Assembly: GCF_002968835.1 (NCBI RefSeq)
Contig: NZ_PKQK01000003.1
Span: 372,001-436,000 of the forward strand
Reading direction: 5' to 3'
DNA: 64,000 nucleotides
Source of the DNA: Paenibacillus sp. PCH8
GTDB lineage: Bacteria; Bacillota; Bacilli; Paenibacillales; Paenibacillaceae
Within the stretch, counting starts at the first letter, position 1; each line of letters begins with the position of its first letter. The position numbers were made by a program, and so were the translations under genes. Of the stretch, positions 16,739 to 24,274 are shown piece by piece. The notes under the pieces are model-generated. The model was not told the origin of the DNA and did no database searches. It was given only the letters and a program-made list of their open reading frames with translations.

Positions 16739-17080
16739 TCAGGAAGATTGTTTATCCTTATTGAGATGATCCTCCATCAACCTCTCTGCAGTCTGCACGA
16801 TTTCGTCGATCTGCATCCGTGTAATGGCATCAAAATGAATACCCATAATTACCGTGACGGTTACTTTCAACTGGAGTGCTGCCTTACGGGCAAGTCGCTC
16901 ACATAGCTCTTGTTCCTTGTGGCCCGGAATATGTACTGTTGTCCCGCTAACCCGCTCATGATCCACATAGAACGTAGCTACAGCGCCAATATGCGCCTTA
17001 CCTCCGGTAACCAAAAAAACCTTGTCCTCTCCTGCTTCAATAACCTGTAAACATATTGATTTCAAATTGTATGTACTCAT
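16739..17080 (-). CDS. Small LpdD-like protein (putative prenylated-flavin chaperone family)
   Basis: A soluble protein of about 113 residues. The motif 'FLVTGGKAHIGAVATFYVD' with the 'GG..HIGAVA' core reminds me of the LpdD family linked to prenylated-FMN decarboxylases (UbiD/LpdC type), with a fold related to proteasome assembly chaperones. ATG 17080 is preferred over ATG 17086 because the AGGATAGGTGG site leaves no spacing for the latter. No UbiD or UbiX gene is within the window, so a chaperone role is not supported by context. It sits upstream of the pspA promoter in the same orientation, but pspA has its own promoter. Family call is moderate. Confidence 0.6.
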   Translation of the reverse strand: MSTYNLKSICLQVIEAGEDKVFLVTGGKAHIGAVATFYVDHERVSGTTVHIPGHKEQELCERLARKAALQLKVTVTVIMGIHFDAITRMQIDEIVQTAERLMEDHLNKDKQSS

Positions 17081-17234
17081 TGCCATCCACCTATCCTTTT
17101 TTATATGTGATATATGGAGGAATTATGGCTGTGATGAGATCAATTAGCAATGAAACTTCTCACATTACGCATAAAATCCAGATGCCTCGGGCATACCAAA
17201 GAGAACGTAATTTTGGGAAAAGGAGGCCGTTATT

Positions 17235-18026
17235 ATGCGTGTACGCCTCATCATGTTATTCGTAATTGTTATTTTTCTCGGAGGACACCATTCTCCTGCT
17301 TCATCGCGGGATACCTCAAGCCCGCCAAGTGAATCGGTATCCAGTTCGGATACCGTAGAGGAAGAACAGTTGACATTGGGTCAGCTACGACAAAAATATG
17401 CCGATACGTTCAAAACGAATGGTCCTTCAACCAAGCAGGTTGCGCTGACTTTTGATGATGTGCCCGATCCAAGGTTTACTCCTCAGGTGCTGGATGTGCT
17501 GAAGAAATATAAAGTCAGAGCTACATTCTTCATTGTGGGTAGTCGTGCTGAGAAACACCCGGATCTGGTGAAACGCATGGTTAAGGAAGGACATATCGTT
17601 GGCAACCACAGCTACAATCATCCGGAATTCAGTAAGCTGTCGATGAATGCCTTTCGCAAACAAATTTTACATACCGGGGATATCATTCGCCATCTGGCGG
17701 GATATACGCCCAAGATGATTCGACCACCTTATGGAGATATTAATGAAGAACAGCTGCAATGGGCTGCCAAACAACATTATAGTATTGTGAACTGGAATGT
17801 CGATTCACTGGATTGGAAAGGCCTTTCCAAGGATAAGGTAAAAGATAACATCTTGTCCGCTGTGAAACCGGGTTCCATTGTTCTGCAACACGCAGGAGGC
17901 GGTGTTGGATCGAATCTGAACGGTACGGTTGAGGCTTTGCCCGAAATTATCGTGGAACTGCGTAACCGGGGGTATGAACTGGTCACTTTGGACGAAATGT
18001 TGGGGTTGCCTAAGGCCAAAGATTAG
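17235..18026 (+). CDS. Secreted polysaccharide deacetylase (NodB domain)
   Basis: A 263-residue carbohydrate esterase family 4 enzyme. An N-terminal hydrophobic segment (residues 1-16) acts as signal peptide or anchor, followed by a serine-rich linker. The NodB motifs are all visible: MT1 'TFDD' with D74/D75, MT2 'HSYNHP' with metal ligands H125 and H129, MT3 'RPPYG' at 163-167, and MT5 'LQHAGG'. It should remove acetyl groups from peptidoglycan, poly-N-acetylglucosamine or chitin fragments at the cell surface; the substrate is not determined. The ATG follows AAAAGGAGGCCGTTATT. It is a single gene, divergent from the LpdD-like gene. Confidence 0.92.
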   Translation: MRVRLIMLFVIVIFLGGHHSPASSRDTSSPPSESVSSSDTVEEEQLTLGQLRQKYADTFKTNGPSTKQVALTFDDVPDPRFTPQVLDVLKKYKVRATFFIVGSRAEKHPDLVKRMVKEGHIVGNHSYNHPEFSKLSMNAFRKQILHTGDIIRHLAGYTPKMIRPPYGDINEEQLQWAAKQHYSIVNWNVDSLDWKGLSKDKVKDNILSAVKPGSIVLQHAGGGVGSNLNGTVEALPEIIVELRNRGYELVTLDEMLGLPKAKD

Positions 18027-18075
18027 GAAGTATCCATTGGACCAATGGTGCGTGAGTTTATGGATGAATATTAAA

Positions 18076-18116
18076 AGGGTGCCTGTTAATCGCAATTAGC
18101 GACTGACAGACACCCT
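18076..18116. terminator. Hairpin between convergent deacetylase and LysM-3D genes
   Basis: AGGGTG at 18076-18081 pairs with CACCCT at 18111-18116, with inner CTGT/ACAG and CGC/GCG pairs. The following T tract is short, so termination is likely but imperfect. Confidence 0.5.
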
Positions 18117-18148
18117 ATTTGAATTAATCGTTAGATGTATTTCATTTT

Positions 18149-18820
18149 CTATTTCAGAATGTACAGCTCGATATCCTGAAACCCAAAGGTGCTCACGGAC
18201 TGTTTGCTACCAGGGATAAAGATATCAATCCGGTGACCTTTGATCGCACCGCCCACATCACGAGCTGTAGCTACAAAAGCCTGTTTTGGCAATCCAGGAT
18301 GGCTGTGTCCTGTTACCAGCACTTTGGTTCCGAGTGGAATGATACTTGGGTCAACTGCGATCGTGCCCAATTCAAGATCATTACCGAAATAATCCACAGC
18401 ACCCCATCCACCATTTTCAGACGGATCTGCGGAGTAAGCCGTTGCTTTTACGTTCACAGCTTTACTGTAATCGAATGTTTTCCCCCAAGCAGAAACCACT
18501 TTATCATCTGCCTTAACATCCAGACTTGCTGTTGTAACCATTTTGGCCTGAGTTTTGGTCTCAGCAGCCGCAGCAGCTACAGTGTTTTTTTTGCCGGGAA
18601 TCGTAATTTTCAAGCCACCATAAATATTGTAAGAAGAGATGTCGTTGTTTGCTTTAACCAGTGTATTAAGAGCTACTCCATATTGTTTCGATAAGGTGTA
18701 GAAGGTATCCCCCTCTTTGGCCACATGAACTGAATCTGCGTGAGCCGGAACGGCTTGAATGAGCATTGCTGTTGTCATTAATGCTATTGCTGTCTTGGCT
18801 ATACGTTTCTTGTTAATCAT
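18149..18820 (-). CDS. LysM and 3D domain secreted wall protein
   Basis: A 223-residue secreted protein. The signal peptide ends at about 'VPAHA'. A LysM peptidoglycan-binding domain follows at residues 31-76 ('HVAKEGDTFYTLSKQYGVALNTLVKANND'), then an alanine-rich linker and a C-terminal 3D domain (about 120-222) with 'VDPSIIPLGTKVLV' and 'ARDVGGAIKGHRIDIF', whose aspartates give the domain its name. The 3D fold is related to MltA/Sps lytic transglycosylases, so a wall-remodelling role is likely. The organisation matches B. subtilis YocH. The gene is preceded by a c-di-AMP riboswitch, linking its expression to osmotic/potassium balance. Confidence 0.92.
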   Translation of the reverse strand: MINKKRIAKTAIALMTTAMLIQAVPAHADSVHVAKEGDTFYTLSKQYGVALNTLVKANNDISSYNIYGGLKITIPGKKNTVAAAAAETKTQAKMVTTASLDVKADDKVVSAWGKTFDYSKAVNVKATAYSADPSENGGWGAVDYFGNDLELGTIAVDPSIIPLGTKVLVTGHSHPGLPKQAFVATARDVGGAIKGHRIDIFIPGSKQSVSTFGFQDIELYILK

Positions 18821-18840
18821 GGTCTTCCTCCCTTATTGTG

Positions 18841-19011
18841 CCTGCGAAGTTAGTTGTCGGATTCGGATGAGGAGCCCACCCTATAGGTTCTTTGTTACAT
18901 TCGAAACATTATGTACCCCTAATTCACCCCAAGCAGTGTGCGTCGATCTTCCCCTTACACAGTCTGCATTGTTACATCCCCCACACTTCCTGTCCGGAAG
19001 TTTCGGCAGAG
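18841..19011 (-). ncRNA. c-di-AMP riboswitch (ydaO-yuaA leader)
   Basis: Read on the minus strand, the closing stem is CTCTGCCGAA pairing with TTCGCAGG. Inside are ACTTCC/GGAAGT, the conserved GGGGTGAAT, AGGGTGGGCTCC and the hallmark CCGAATCCGACAACTAACTTCG. These are the conserved blocks of the ydaO-type c-di-AMP riboswitch. It lies directly before the LysM-3D gene, a common target of this switch. No strong terminator stands between aptamer and GGGAGG ribosome site, so the output mechanism is unclear. An extended -10-like TGATATATT precedes it. Confidence 0.93.
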
Positions 19012-19183
19012 TTCAATATATCACAATTTTGTAACCTGAACCTGTAGTAATTCTTACCAAATGCTTTGTGGCATGTCTTTATGTGAGCGAATAGTGGAAA
19101 TTACAGAACAAACAACTCGGTCATTCATTTATAACAGGTGACAGAAAAGTTACTTTTCGAACCTCTATGTGGTTAATCCGCAT

Positions 19184-19224
19184 CAAAAAATAGCGTTACC
19201 GACTTAAAGTCAGTAACGCTATTT
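19184..19224 (-). terminator. Intrinsic terminator of the amino acid ABC operon
   Basis: AAATAGCGTTAC at 19188-19199 pairs with GTAACGCTATTT at 19213-19224, with a further inner GACTT/AAGTC pair. On the minus strand it is followed by a run of T (complement of 19184-19190). It lies 12 bp after the stop of the ATP-binding gene. Confidence 0.93.
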
Positions 19225-19236
19225 CAGTGTACTAAT

Positions 19237-19965
19237 TTAGAGTACTTTGGCGAGAAAATCACGCGTACGTGAATGTTTGGGTGCTCCAAACACCTCATCA
19301 GGTGTTCCCTCTTCCATAATTACCCCACCATCCATGAACAAAATTCGGTCTCCCACTTCACGTGCAAAGCCCATCTCATGGGTTACGATGACCATTGTCA
19401 TGCCGCCTTCTGCAAGGCGCTTCATGACATCTAACACTTCACCGACCATCTCAGGGTCGAGTGCTGAAGTAGGCTCGTCAAACAGCATCACATGCGGCTG
19501 CATGGCTAATGCTCTTGCAATGGCGATCCGCTGCTTTTGTCCACCGGACAGCTGATTCGGGAATGTATCTTTTTTATCAGACAAGCCAACGGTTTTCAGC
19601 AGATCTGCTGCAATCTGATCCGCTTCCTGTGACGATTGTTTCTTCACTTTGATCGGAGCAATCGTGATGTTCTGTTGCACTGTTTTGTGCGGGAATAGAT
19701 TAAAGTGCTGGAACACCATCCCCATTTTTTCACGAGTGGCATTAATATTGTGCTTAGGGTCCGTGATCGATACACCTTCAAAATCAATCTCACCGGATGT
19801 AGGCTGTTCCAGCAGATTCAAACAACGTAAGAACGTACTTTTCCCGGAACCGGAAGGACCGATCACAACGACAACTTCACCCTTGCCTATCGTCACGTTG
19901 ATACCCCTAAGTACATCGTTATTTCCATAAGATTTGTATAATTGTCTAACGTCTATCACTTGCAC
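19237..19965 (-). CDS. glnQ: Polar amino acid ABC transporter ATP-binding protein
   Basis: A 242-residue ABC ATPase of the polar amino acid (GlnQ/HisP) subfamily. Visible are Walker A '[15 protein letters not shown]', the Q-loop in '[15 protein letters not shown]', the signature '[15 protein letters not shown]', Walker B '[14 protein letters not shown]' and the H-loop '[11 protein letters not shown]'. It energises the fused binding-protein/permease encoded immediately upstream; the two genes overlap by 20 bp. Glutamine as substrate is only one option, so the symbol is used in the sense of subfamily. The operon ends at a strong terminator. Confidence 0.93.
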   Translation of the reverse strand: MQVIDVRQLYKSYGNNDVLRGINVTIGKGEVVVVIGPSGSGKSTFLRCLNLLEQPTSGEIDFEGVSITDPKHNINATREKMGMVFQHFNLFPHKTVQQNITIAPIKVKKQSSQEADQIAADLLKTVGLSDKKDTFPNQLSGGQKQRIAIARALAMQPHVMLFDEPTSALDPEMVGEVLDVMKRLAEGGMTMVIVTHEMGFAREVGDRILFMDGGVIMEEGTPDEVFGAPKHSRTRDFLAKVL

Positions 19966-21409
19966 TCAACTTCCTTTCCAGTCGTCCCAGCAACTTGGAC
20001 AAAATGAACGTCAATACAAAGTAGATGGCTGCTGCAATCAAAAATGGACTCAAGCCTTGATACGTAATGTTTTTGACCACACTTGCCTGATACATAATAT
20101 CCACCATACCGATAACCGAGATAATAGAGGATTCCTTGATGATGGTTATGAATTCATTGCCGATCGCTGGTAATACAGCTTTGAAGGCCTGTGGCAATAT
20201 GATATAGCGCATCGCCGCGCCTCTCCCCATACCCAGAGAACGAGCTGCCTCCAACTGACCACGATCCACACCTTGAATACCTGCACGGAAAATCTCCGCC
20301 AGATAGGCACCACTATTAATCGAAAGTGTAATGATACCTGCCTGAAGTGCAGTGAAGTTAATGCCAAAGCTCAGGGAAAAACCATAGTAGATAATCATCA
20401 ATTGTACCAGCATCGGTGTGCCACGGATCACTTCAACGTAAGCTGTACCGATCCAGCGCAGAATCGCAACGTCATGCAGACGGAACAAACAGATGATTAA
20501 ACCGATAATTACTCCGAAAATAACACCCAGTGCGGATAACAAGAGGGTGTAGCCTACACCTGTTGCGTAGAAACTTTTGAACTGCCAGAACACTTCAAAA
20601 ATATTTTGTGATGTGTTCGCTTTATCAGCCATCAGGAGACTCGCATCCGTCACCATCTGGTTGATTTTATCTTCACTTTTCAACCGCTCCAGTGTTCCAT
20701 TGACTACACTTAGCAGTTCCGTGTTGCCTTTGCGAATCCCTATTGCAGCTTCTGCTTGCTCTTCGTCCGGGACAGCCGCAGCAAGTCCAATAATATCATC
20801 CAAATAACCGGCCGCTACGGTATCCTCAACGATTGCCGCGTCAACGCGTTTCGTTTGCAGTTGAAGCACAATATCCGAGATTTTATCAAGCGCAGTTAGC
20901 TTCGCTCCTGGAATACTCTGTCCGATCGTTTCCTGAATGGAGCCTTTCTGCACGCCAATCTTCGCGTTTTCAAGTTCTGCCATGGTTGGATATTTGTCTT
21001 TATCCACATTGCGAACCATAATTACTTGTTTGGATTTATAGTAGGTGTCGGAAAAATCAATGCTTTTCTTCCGTTCATCAGTCGGTGTCATGCCCGAAAC
21101 GACCAGATCGACACGACCGCTCTGCAATGCAGGCAGAAGACCGTCGAAACCCATATCTTCAATCACAAGCTCAGCGCCCAGATCTTTGGCAATTTCTTTG
21201 GCAATTTCAATATCAAAACCAACGATTTCATCTTTGCCATTGATCACTTTATGGAATTCATATGGTGCAAAATCGGCACTTGTACCGAGCACCAGCTTTT
21301 TACTGCCTGAATTGCCTGTAGTTCCACTTGCAAGTGCCACAGGAACGGCAGTTGTCAGCAGAACGACAAAGGTCAACAGCATCATAGTGTAACGACTTAT
21401 CAATTTCAA
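19946..21409 (-). CDS. Amino acid ABC transporter: fused substrate-binding protein and permease
   Basis: A 487-residue fusion. Residues 1-28 are a signal peptide ('[20 protein letters not shown]'). Residues about 37-262 are a family-3 solute-binding domain: '[13 protein letters not shown]', '[17 protein letters not shown]', '[23 protein letters not shown]'. From about 285 to 480 is a HisM/GlnP-type permease with '[17 protein letters not shown]' and the EAA loop '[23 protein letters not shown]'. Fusion tethers the binding domain to the membrane, known for GlnPQ-type systems of Gram-positive bacteria. It is expressed from a good sigma-A promoter and overlaps the ATPase gene, so both form one operon. 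The imported amino acid is not certain. Confidence 0.93.
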   Translation of the reverse strand: MKLISRYTMMLLTFVVLLTTAVPVALASGTTGNSGSKKLVLGTSADFAPYEFHKVINGKDEIVGFDIEIAKEIAKDLGAELVIEDMGFDGLLPALQSGRVDLVVSGMTPTDERKKSIDFSDTYYKSKQVIMVRNVDKDKYPTMAELENAKIGVQKGSIQETIGQSIPGAKLTALDKISDIVLQLQTKRVDAAIVEDTVAAGYLDDIIGLAAAVPDEEQAEAAIGIRKGNTELLSVVNGTLERLKSEDKINQMVTDASLLMADKANTSQNIFEVFWQFKSFYATGVGYTLLLSALGVIFGVIIGLIICLFRLHDVAILRWIGTAYVEVIRGTPMLVQLMIIYYGFSLSFGINFTALQAGIITLSINSGAYLAEIFRAGIQGVDRGQLEAARSLGMGRGAAMRYIILPQAFKAVLPAIGNEFITIIKESSIISVIGMVDIMYQASVVKNITYQGLSPFLIAAAIYFVLTFILSKLLGRLERKLSASDRR

Positions 21410-21464
21410 CCCTTTTCTCTCCCCTTACAATACGTTGTATGCTTCACATGTTGATGACTGAGTC

Positions 21465-21493
21465 ATTATAAAGTACAATGCATGATTATGCAA
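21465..21493 (-). promoter_or_regulatory. Sigma-A promoter of the amino acid ABC operon
   Basis: On the minus strand TTGCAT (complement of 21488-21493) and TATAAT (complement of 21465-21470) are separated by 17 bases. It lies about 55 bp before the start of the fused transporter gene. Confidence 0.75.
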
Positions 21494-21545
21494 TGCATTT
21501 TGACATTACAAATGTTGACTTGTTTCTGAAAAAATGAAGCAAACA

Positions 21546-21554
21546 TGATATAAT
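21546..21554 (+). promoter_or_regulatory. Extended -10 promoter of the M20 peptidase gene
   Basis: The extended -10 sequence TGATATAAT occurs 37 bp before the start codon at 21592. A weak -35 (TTCTGA-like) is present, but TTGACT at 21515 is too far away. The TG motif would compensate. Confidence 0.6.
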
Positions 21555-21591
21555 CAATGAATTATTTTCATTTTTGCAGAAGGAGCTTAAT

Positions 21592-22767
21592 ATGACATCT
21601 AATAAATCACAGATTCTGACGGTTATTGATCAATATGCTTCCCGTTTCAAAGCCATTTCATCATACATCGGTGCCAACCCCGAACTGGGGAATGAAGAGT
21701 ACCTTGCTTCTGCACGTCTCAAAGAAGAACTGGTGTATCACGGCTTCACTGTCGAAGCTCCGGTCCTTGGACTTGACACAGCCTTTATAGGAACCTATTC
21801 AGCCGCCAAACCCGGTCCAACGATTGCATTGCTCTGTGAATATGACGCCTTACCGGAAATCGGTCACGCTTGCGGTCACCATCTGATCTGCATGATGAGC
21901 CTTGGGGCTGCTGTAGGTCTGAAATCCATTCTGGATGAAATCGGCGGAACCATTAAAGTATTTGGTACACCCGCTGAAGAGACTCGGGGTGCCAAAGTGC
22001 CGATGGCAGAAGCAGGCTTGTTCGATGACTGTGATGTTGCTCTTATGGCCCATCCTTATTATGCCTATGAAAAGTCAGGCAGTTCCCTTGCTATTGATGC
22101 TGTTCAGTTCGAATTCCATGGCAGATCTTCACATGCTGCAGCAAGCCCGCATGAAGGCATTAATGCACTGGATGCCGTGATTCAAACGTTCAACGGGATC
22201 AACGCATTCCGGCAACAAGTGAAAAGCAGCGTTCGAATCCATGGTGTGATCAACAATGGCGGTCAGGCAGCAAACATCATTCCTGACTATGCTTCCGCCC
22301 AATTTTATGTACGTGCAGCAACCCGAAAAGAACTGAATATTCTCTCGGAGCGCGTGATTCAGATTGCTAAAGGTTCAGCCCTCCAAACAGGTTGCAAGCT
22401 GGTGACATCCAATTACGAAACGTCCTATGATGAGATGGTCACTAATGAAGCCTTTTCTGCTGTTTTCAGTCAAAATCTCATGGAACTCGGCATCCCGCAA
22501 GAAGAGATTGTCAGTGGCAACGATCACGGCTCCATGGACATCGGCAACGTTTCCCTGAGATGTCCTGCCATTCATCCTTATATTCGTGTTGTAGATGAGG
22601 TGCATACACTGCACTCGATAGGTTTCCGTGACCTTGCACTTCAAGAACGGGCGTTGGATGGGATGATTCTTGGAGCGAAGGCACTTGCTACAACAGCCTA
22701 TGACGTCCTCAGCCGGCCGGATCTGCTCCAATCCATCCGTAAAGAGTTTGAGCAAGCTACACGCTAA
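21592..22767 (+). CDS. M20 family metallopeptidase / amidohydrolase
   Basis: A 391-residue zinc hydrolase of the M20 (AbgB/amidohydrolase) type. Metal-site motifs are 'CEYDALPEIGHACGHH', 'GTPAEETRGAK', and 'GNDHGSMDIGNVS' plus the C-terminal 'HTLHSIGFRD'. The middle has the dimerisation domain with 'FHGRSSHAAASPHEGINALDAV'. ATG 21592 follows AGAAGGAGCTTAAT; an upstream TTG at 21574 overlaps the ribosome site. Such enzymes cleave N-acyl or aminobenzoyl-glutamate amides or amino acid conjugates. It is divergent from the polar amino acid transporter, which suggests that the transporter's cargo, or a related conjugate, is its substrate; this is inference. A hairpin terminator follows. Confidence 0.9.
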   Translation: MTSNKSQILTVIDQYASRFKAISSYIGANPELGNEEYLASARLKEELVYHGFTVEAPVLGLDTAFIGTYSAAKPGPTIALLCEYDALPEIGHACGHHLICMMSLGAAVGLKSILDEIGGTIKVFGTPAEETRGAKVPMAEAGLFDDCDVALMAHPYYAYEKSGSSLAIDAVQFEFHGRSSHAAASPHEGINALDAVIQTFNGINAFRQQVKSSVRIHGVINNGGQAANIIPDYASAQFYVRAATRKELNILSERVIQIAKGSALQTGCKLVTSNYETSYDEMVTNEAFSAVFSQNLMELGIPQEEIVSGNDHGSMDIGNVSLRCPAIHPYIRVVDEVHTLHSIGFRDLALQERALDGMILGAKALATTAYDVLSRPDLLQSIRKEFEQATR

Positions 22768-22779
22768 TACACAATTAAC

Positions 22780-22811
22780 AAGCCACAGCACGAATGCTGT
22801 GGCTTATTATA
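22780..22811. terminator. Terminator between M20 gene and glgA
   Basis: AAGCCACAGCA at 22780-22790 and TGCTGTGGCTT at 22795-22805 form a perfect stem with a CGAA tetraloop. T/A-rich sequence follows on the plus side, serving the M20 gene; it may also stop the convergent glgBA transcript. Confidence 0.8.
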
Positions 22812-22831
22812 TACTTATCCGTTTGCAATTT

Positions 22832-24274
22832 TCAGTTCACAGGCTCAAGCGTAATCCGGCGATAGATATCCATATATTCATCGGCTGAGACGTTCCAGCT
22901 GTATTCTCCGCTCATTGCATTCTTCACAATCTTCTTCCAATGTTCAGGCTGTTTGTAGATCTCCTCCGCACGCCGAATGGTATTCATCATGTCATGTGCG
23001 TTGAAGCTTTCAAATGAGAAACCATTCCCTTCCCCAGTAAACTCATTGTATGCCTGCACTGTATCGTTCAGACCACCTGTTTCCCTTACCAAAGGCACAC
23101 TGCCATAACGCAAAGCCAGTAACTGACTAATACCACATGGCTCGAACCTGGACGGCATCAGGAAGAGATCACTGCCTGCATAGAAACGGCGGGATAACCC
23201 ATCGTTAAATGTAATCTGGGCAGACATTTTGAGCGGATACCGATTCGCGACTTCACGGAACCAGTGTTCATATGCCTGTTCACCTGTTCCAAGTAATGCA
23301 AATTGAATGTCATCATAGTACAACAATTCATCCAGAATGCGGCAGACCAGATCTAACCCCTTGGAATCCACAAGTCTTGTGACCATCACCATGAGAGGTA
23401 CATCCGGCCGAACAGGAAGTCCAAGTTCTTTTTGCAACTCAATTTTGTTCTCCGTTTTCTTGGACAGACTCGTTCTGTATTTTACCGGAATCTTGGCGTC
23501 CGTTGCCGGGTTGTAACTCTTGGTATCAATCCCGTTCACTATTCCGCTGAATCGATCTCCAAGTGAGCTGAGCAATCCATCCAATCCGTATCCATAATAG
23601 GATGTCTGCACTTCCTGGGCGTACGTAGGACTCACGGTTGTCACATGGTCAGCGAACACAATTCCTGATTTCAGGAAATTGACATTACCGTAATATTCGG
23701 CTCCATCGACTGTGAAATATCGATCGTCCAGCTCAAGGATTTCACTGAATAACTGATGTGGAAATACCCCTTGGTACAACAAGTTATGTATGGTGAATAC
23801 CGTACGTATCTCACTGTAGAATGAATCGTGTCTATAATGAGCTTCGAGCAACAAAGGGGTCATTCCCGCATGCCAGTCGTGACTATGCAACACATCCGGT
23901 TTGAAATCAATCTGTGGCAATACTTCAAGAACCGCACGGTTGAAGAAGGCGAAGCGCTCGCCATCATCCATATAACCGTACACCCCGTCACGCTCAAAAT
24001 AATATTCATTATCCACAAAGTAGACTGGAATTCCATCATGAACCAGCATTTCTATTCCACAATAAGGTCTGCGCCAGCCAAGGGGAACATCCGTTGTAAT
24101 AACTGTTTCCATGGCATCTTTATATTCCTCGGGAATCCCCTTGTATTTTGGCATAATAACCCTAACATCTGCCCCGTTCTTCTTCAATGCCAGTGGCAAC
24201 GCACCGATTACGTCAGCCAGGCCTCCTGTTTTGATAAATGGATGTACTTCAGCAGCAGCAAATAGAATATTCAT
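22832..24274 (-). CDS. glgA: Glycogen synthase GlgA
   Basis: A 480-residue ADP-glucose-dependent glycosyltransferase (family GT5). It opens 'MNILFAAAEVHPFIKTGGLADVIGALP' with the KTGGL ADP-glucose-binding motif (given in part), has 'LHSHDWHAGMTPLLLE', the GT-B hinge 'VMVTRLVDSKGLDLV', and the C-terminal 'MPSRFEPCGISQLLALRYGSVPLVRETGGL'-type block with the catalytic glutamate. It adds glucose to glycogen ends. Its ATG overlaps the glgB stop by 4 bp (ATGA), giving translational coupling. It is the last gene of the glgBA unit, ending at the shared terminator with the M20 gene. Confidence 0.96.
   Translation of the reverse strand: MNILFAAAEVHPFIKTGGLADVIGALPLALKKNGADVRVIMPKYKGIPEEYKDAMETVITTDVPLGWRRPYCGIEMLVHDGIPVYFVDNEYYFERDGVYGYMDDGERFAFFNRAVLEVLPQIDFKPDVLHSHDWHAGMTPLLLEAHYRHDSFYSEIRTVFTIHNLLYQGVFPHQLFSEILELDDRYFTVDGAEYYGNVNFLKSGIVFADHVTTVSPTYAQEVQTSYYGYGLDGLLSSLGDRFSGIVNGIDTKSYNPATDAKIPVKYRTSLSKKTENKIELQKELGLPVRPDVPLMVMVTRLVDSKGLDLVCRILDELLYYDDIQFALLGTGEQAYEHWFREVANRYPLKMSAQITFNDGLSRRFYAGSDLFLMPSRFEPCGISQLLALRYGSVPLVRETGGLNDTVQAYNEFTGEGNGFSFESFNAHDMMNTIRRAEEIYKQPEHWKKIVKNAMSGEYSWNVSADEYMDIYRRITLEPVN

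Noticed and set aside
17125..17265. 46-codon open frame with good ribosome site (GGAGG before ATG 17125) upstream of the deacetylase
   Set aside because: It overlaps the deacetylase start out of frame and has no recognisable sequence. It could be a leader peptide, but I see no further support.
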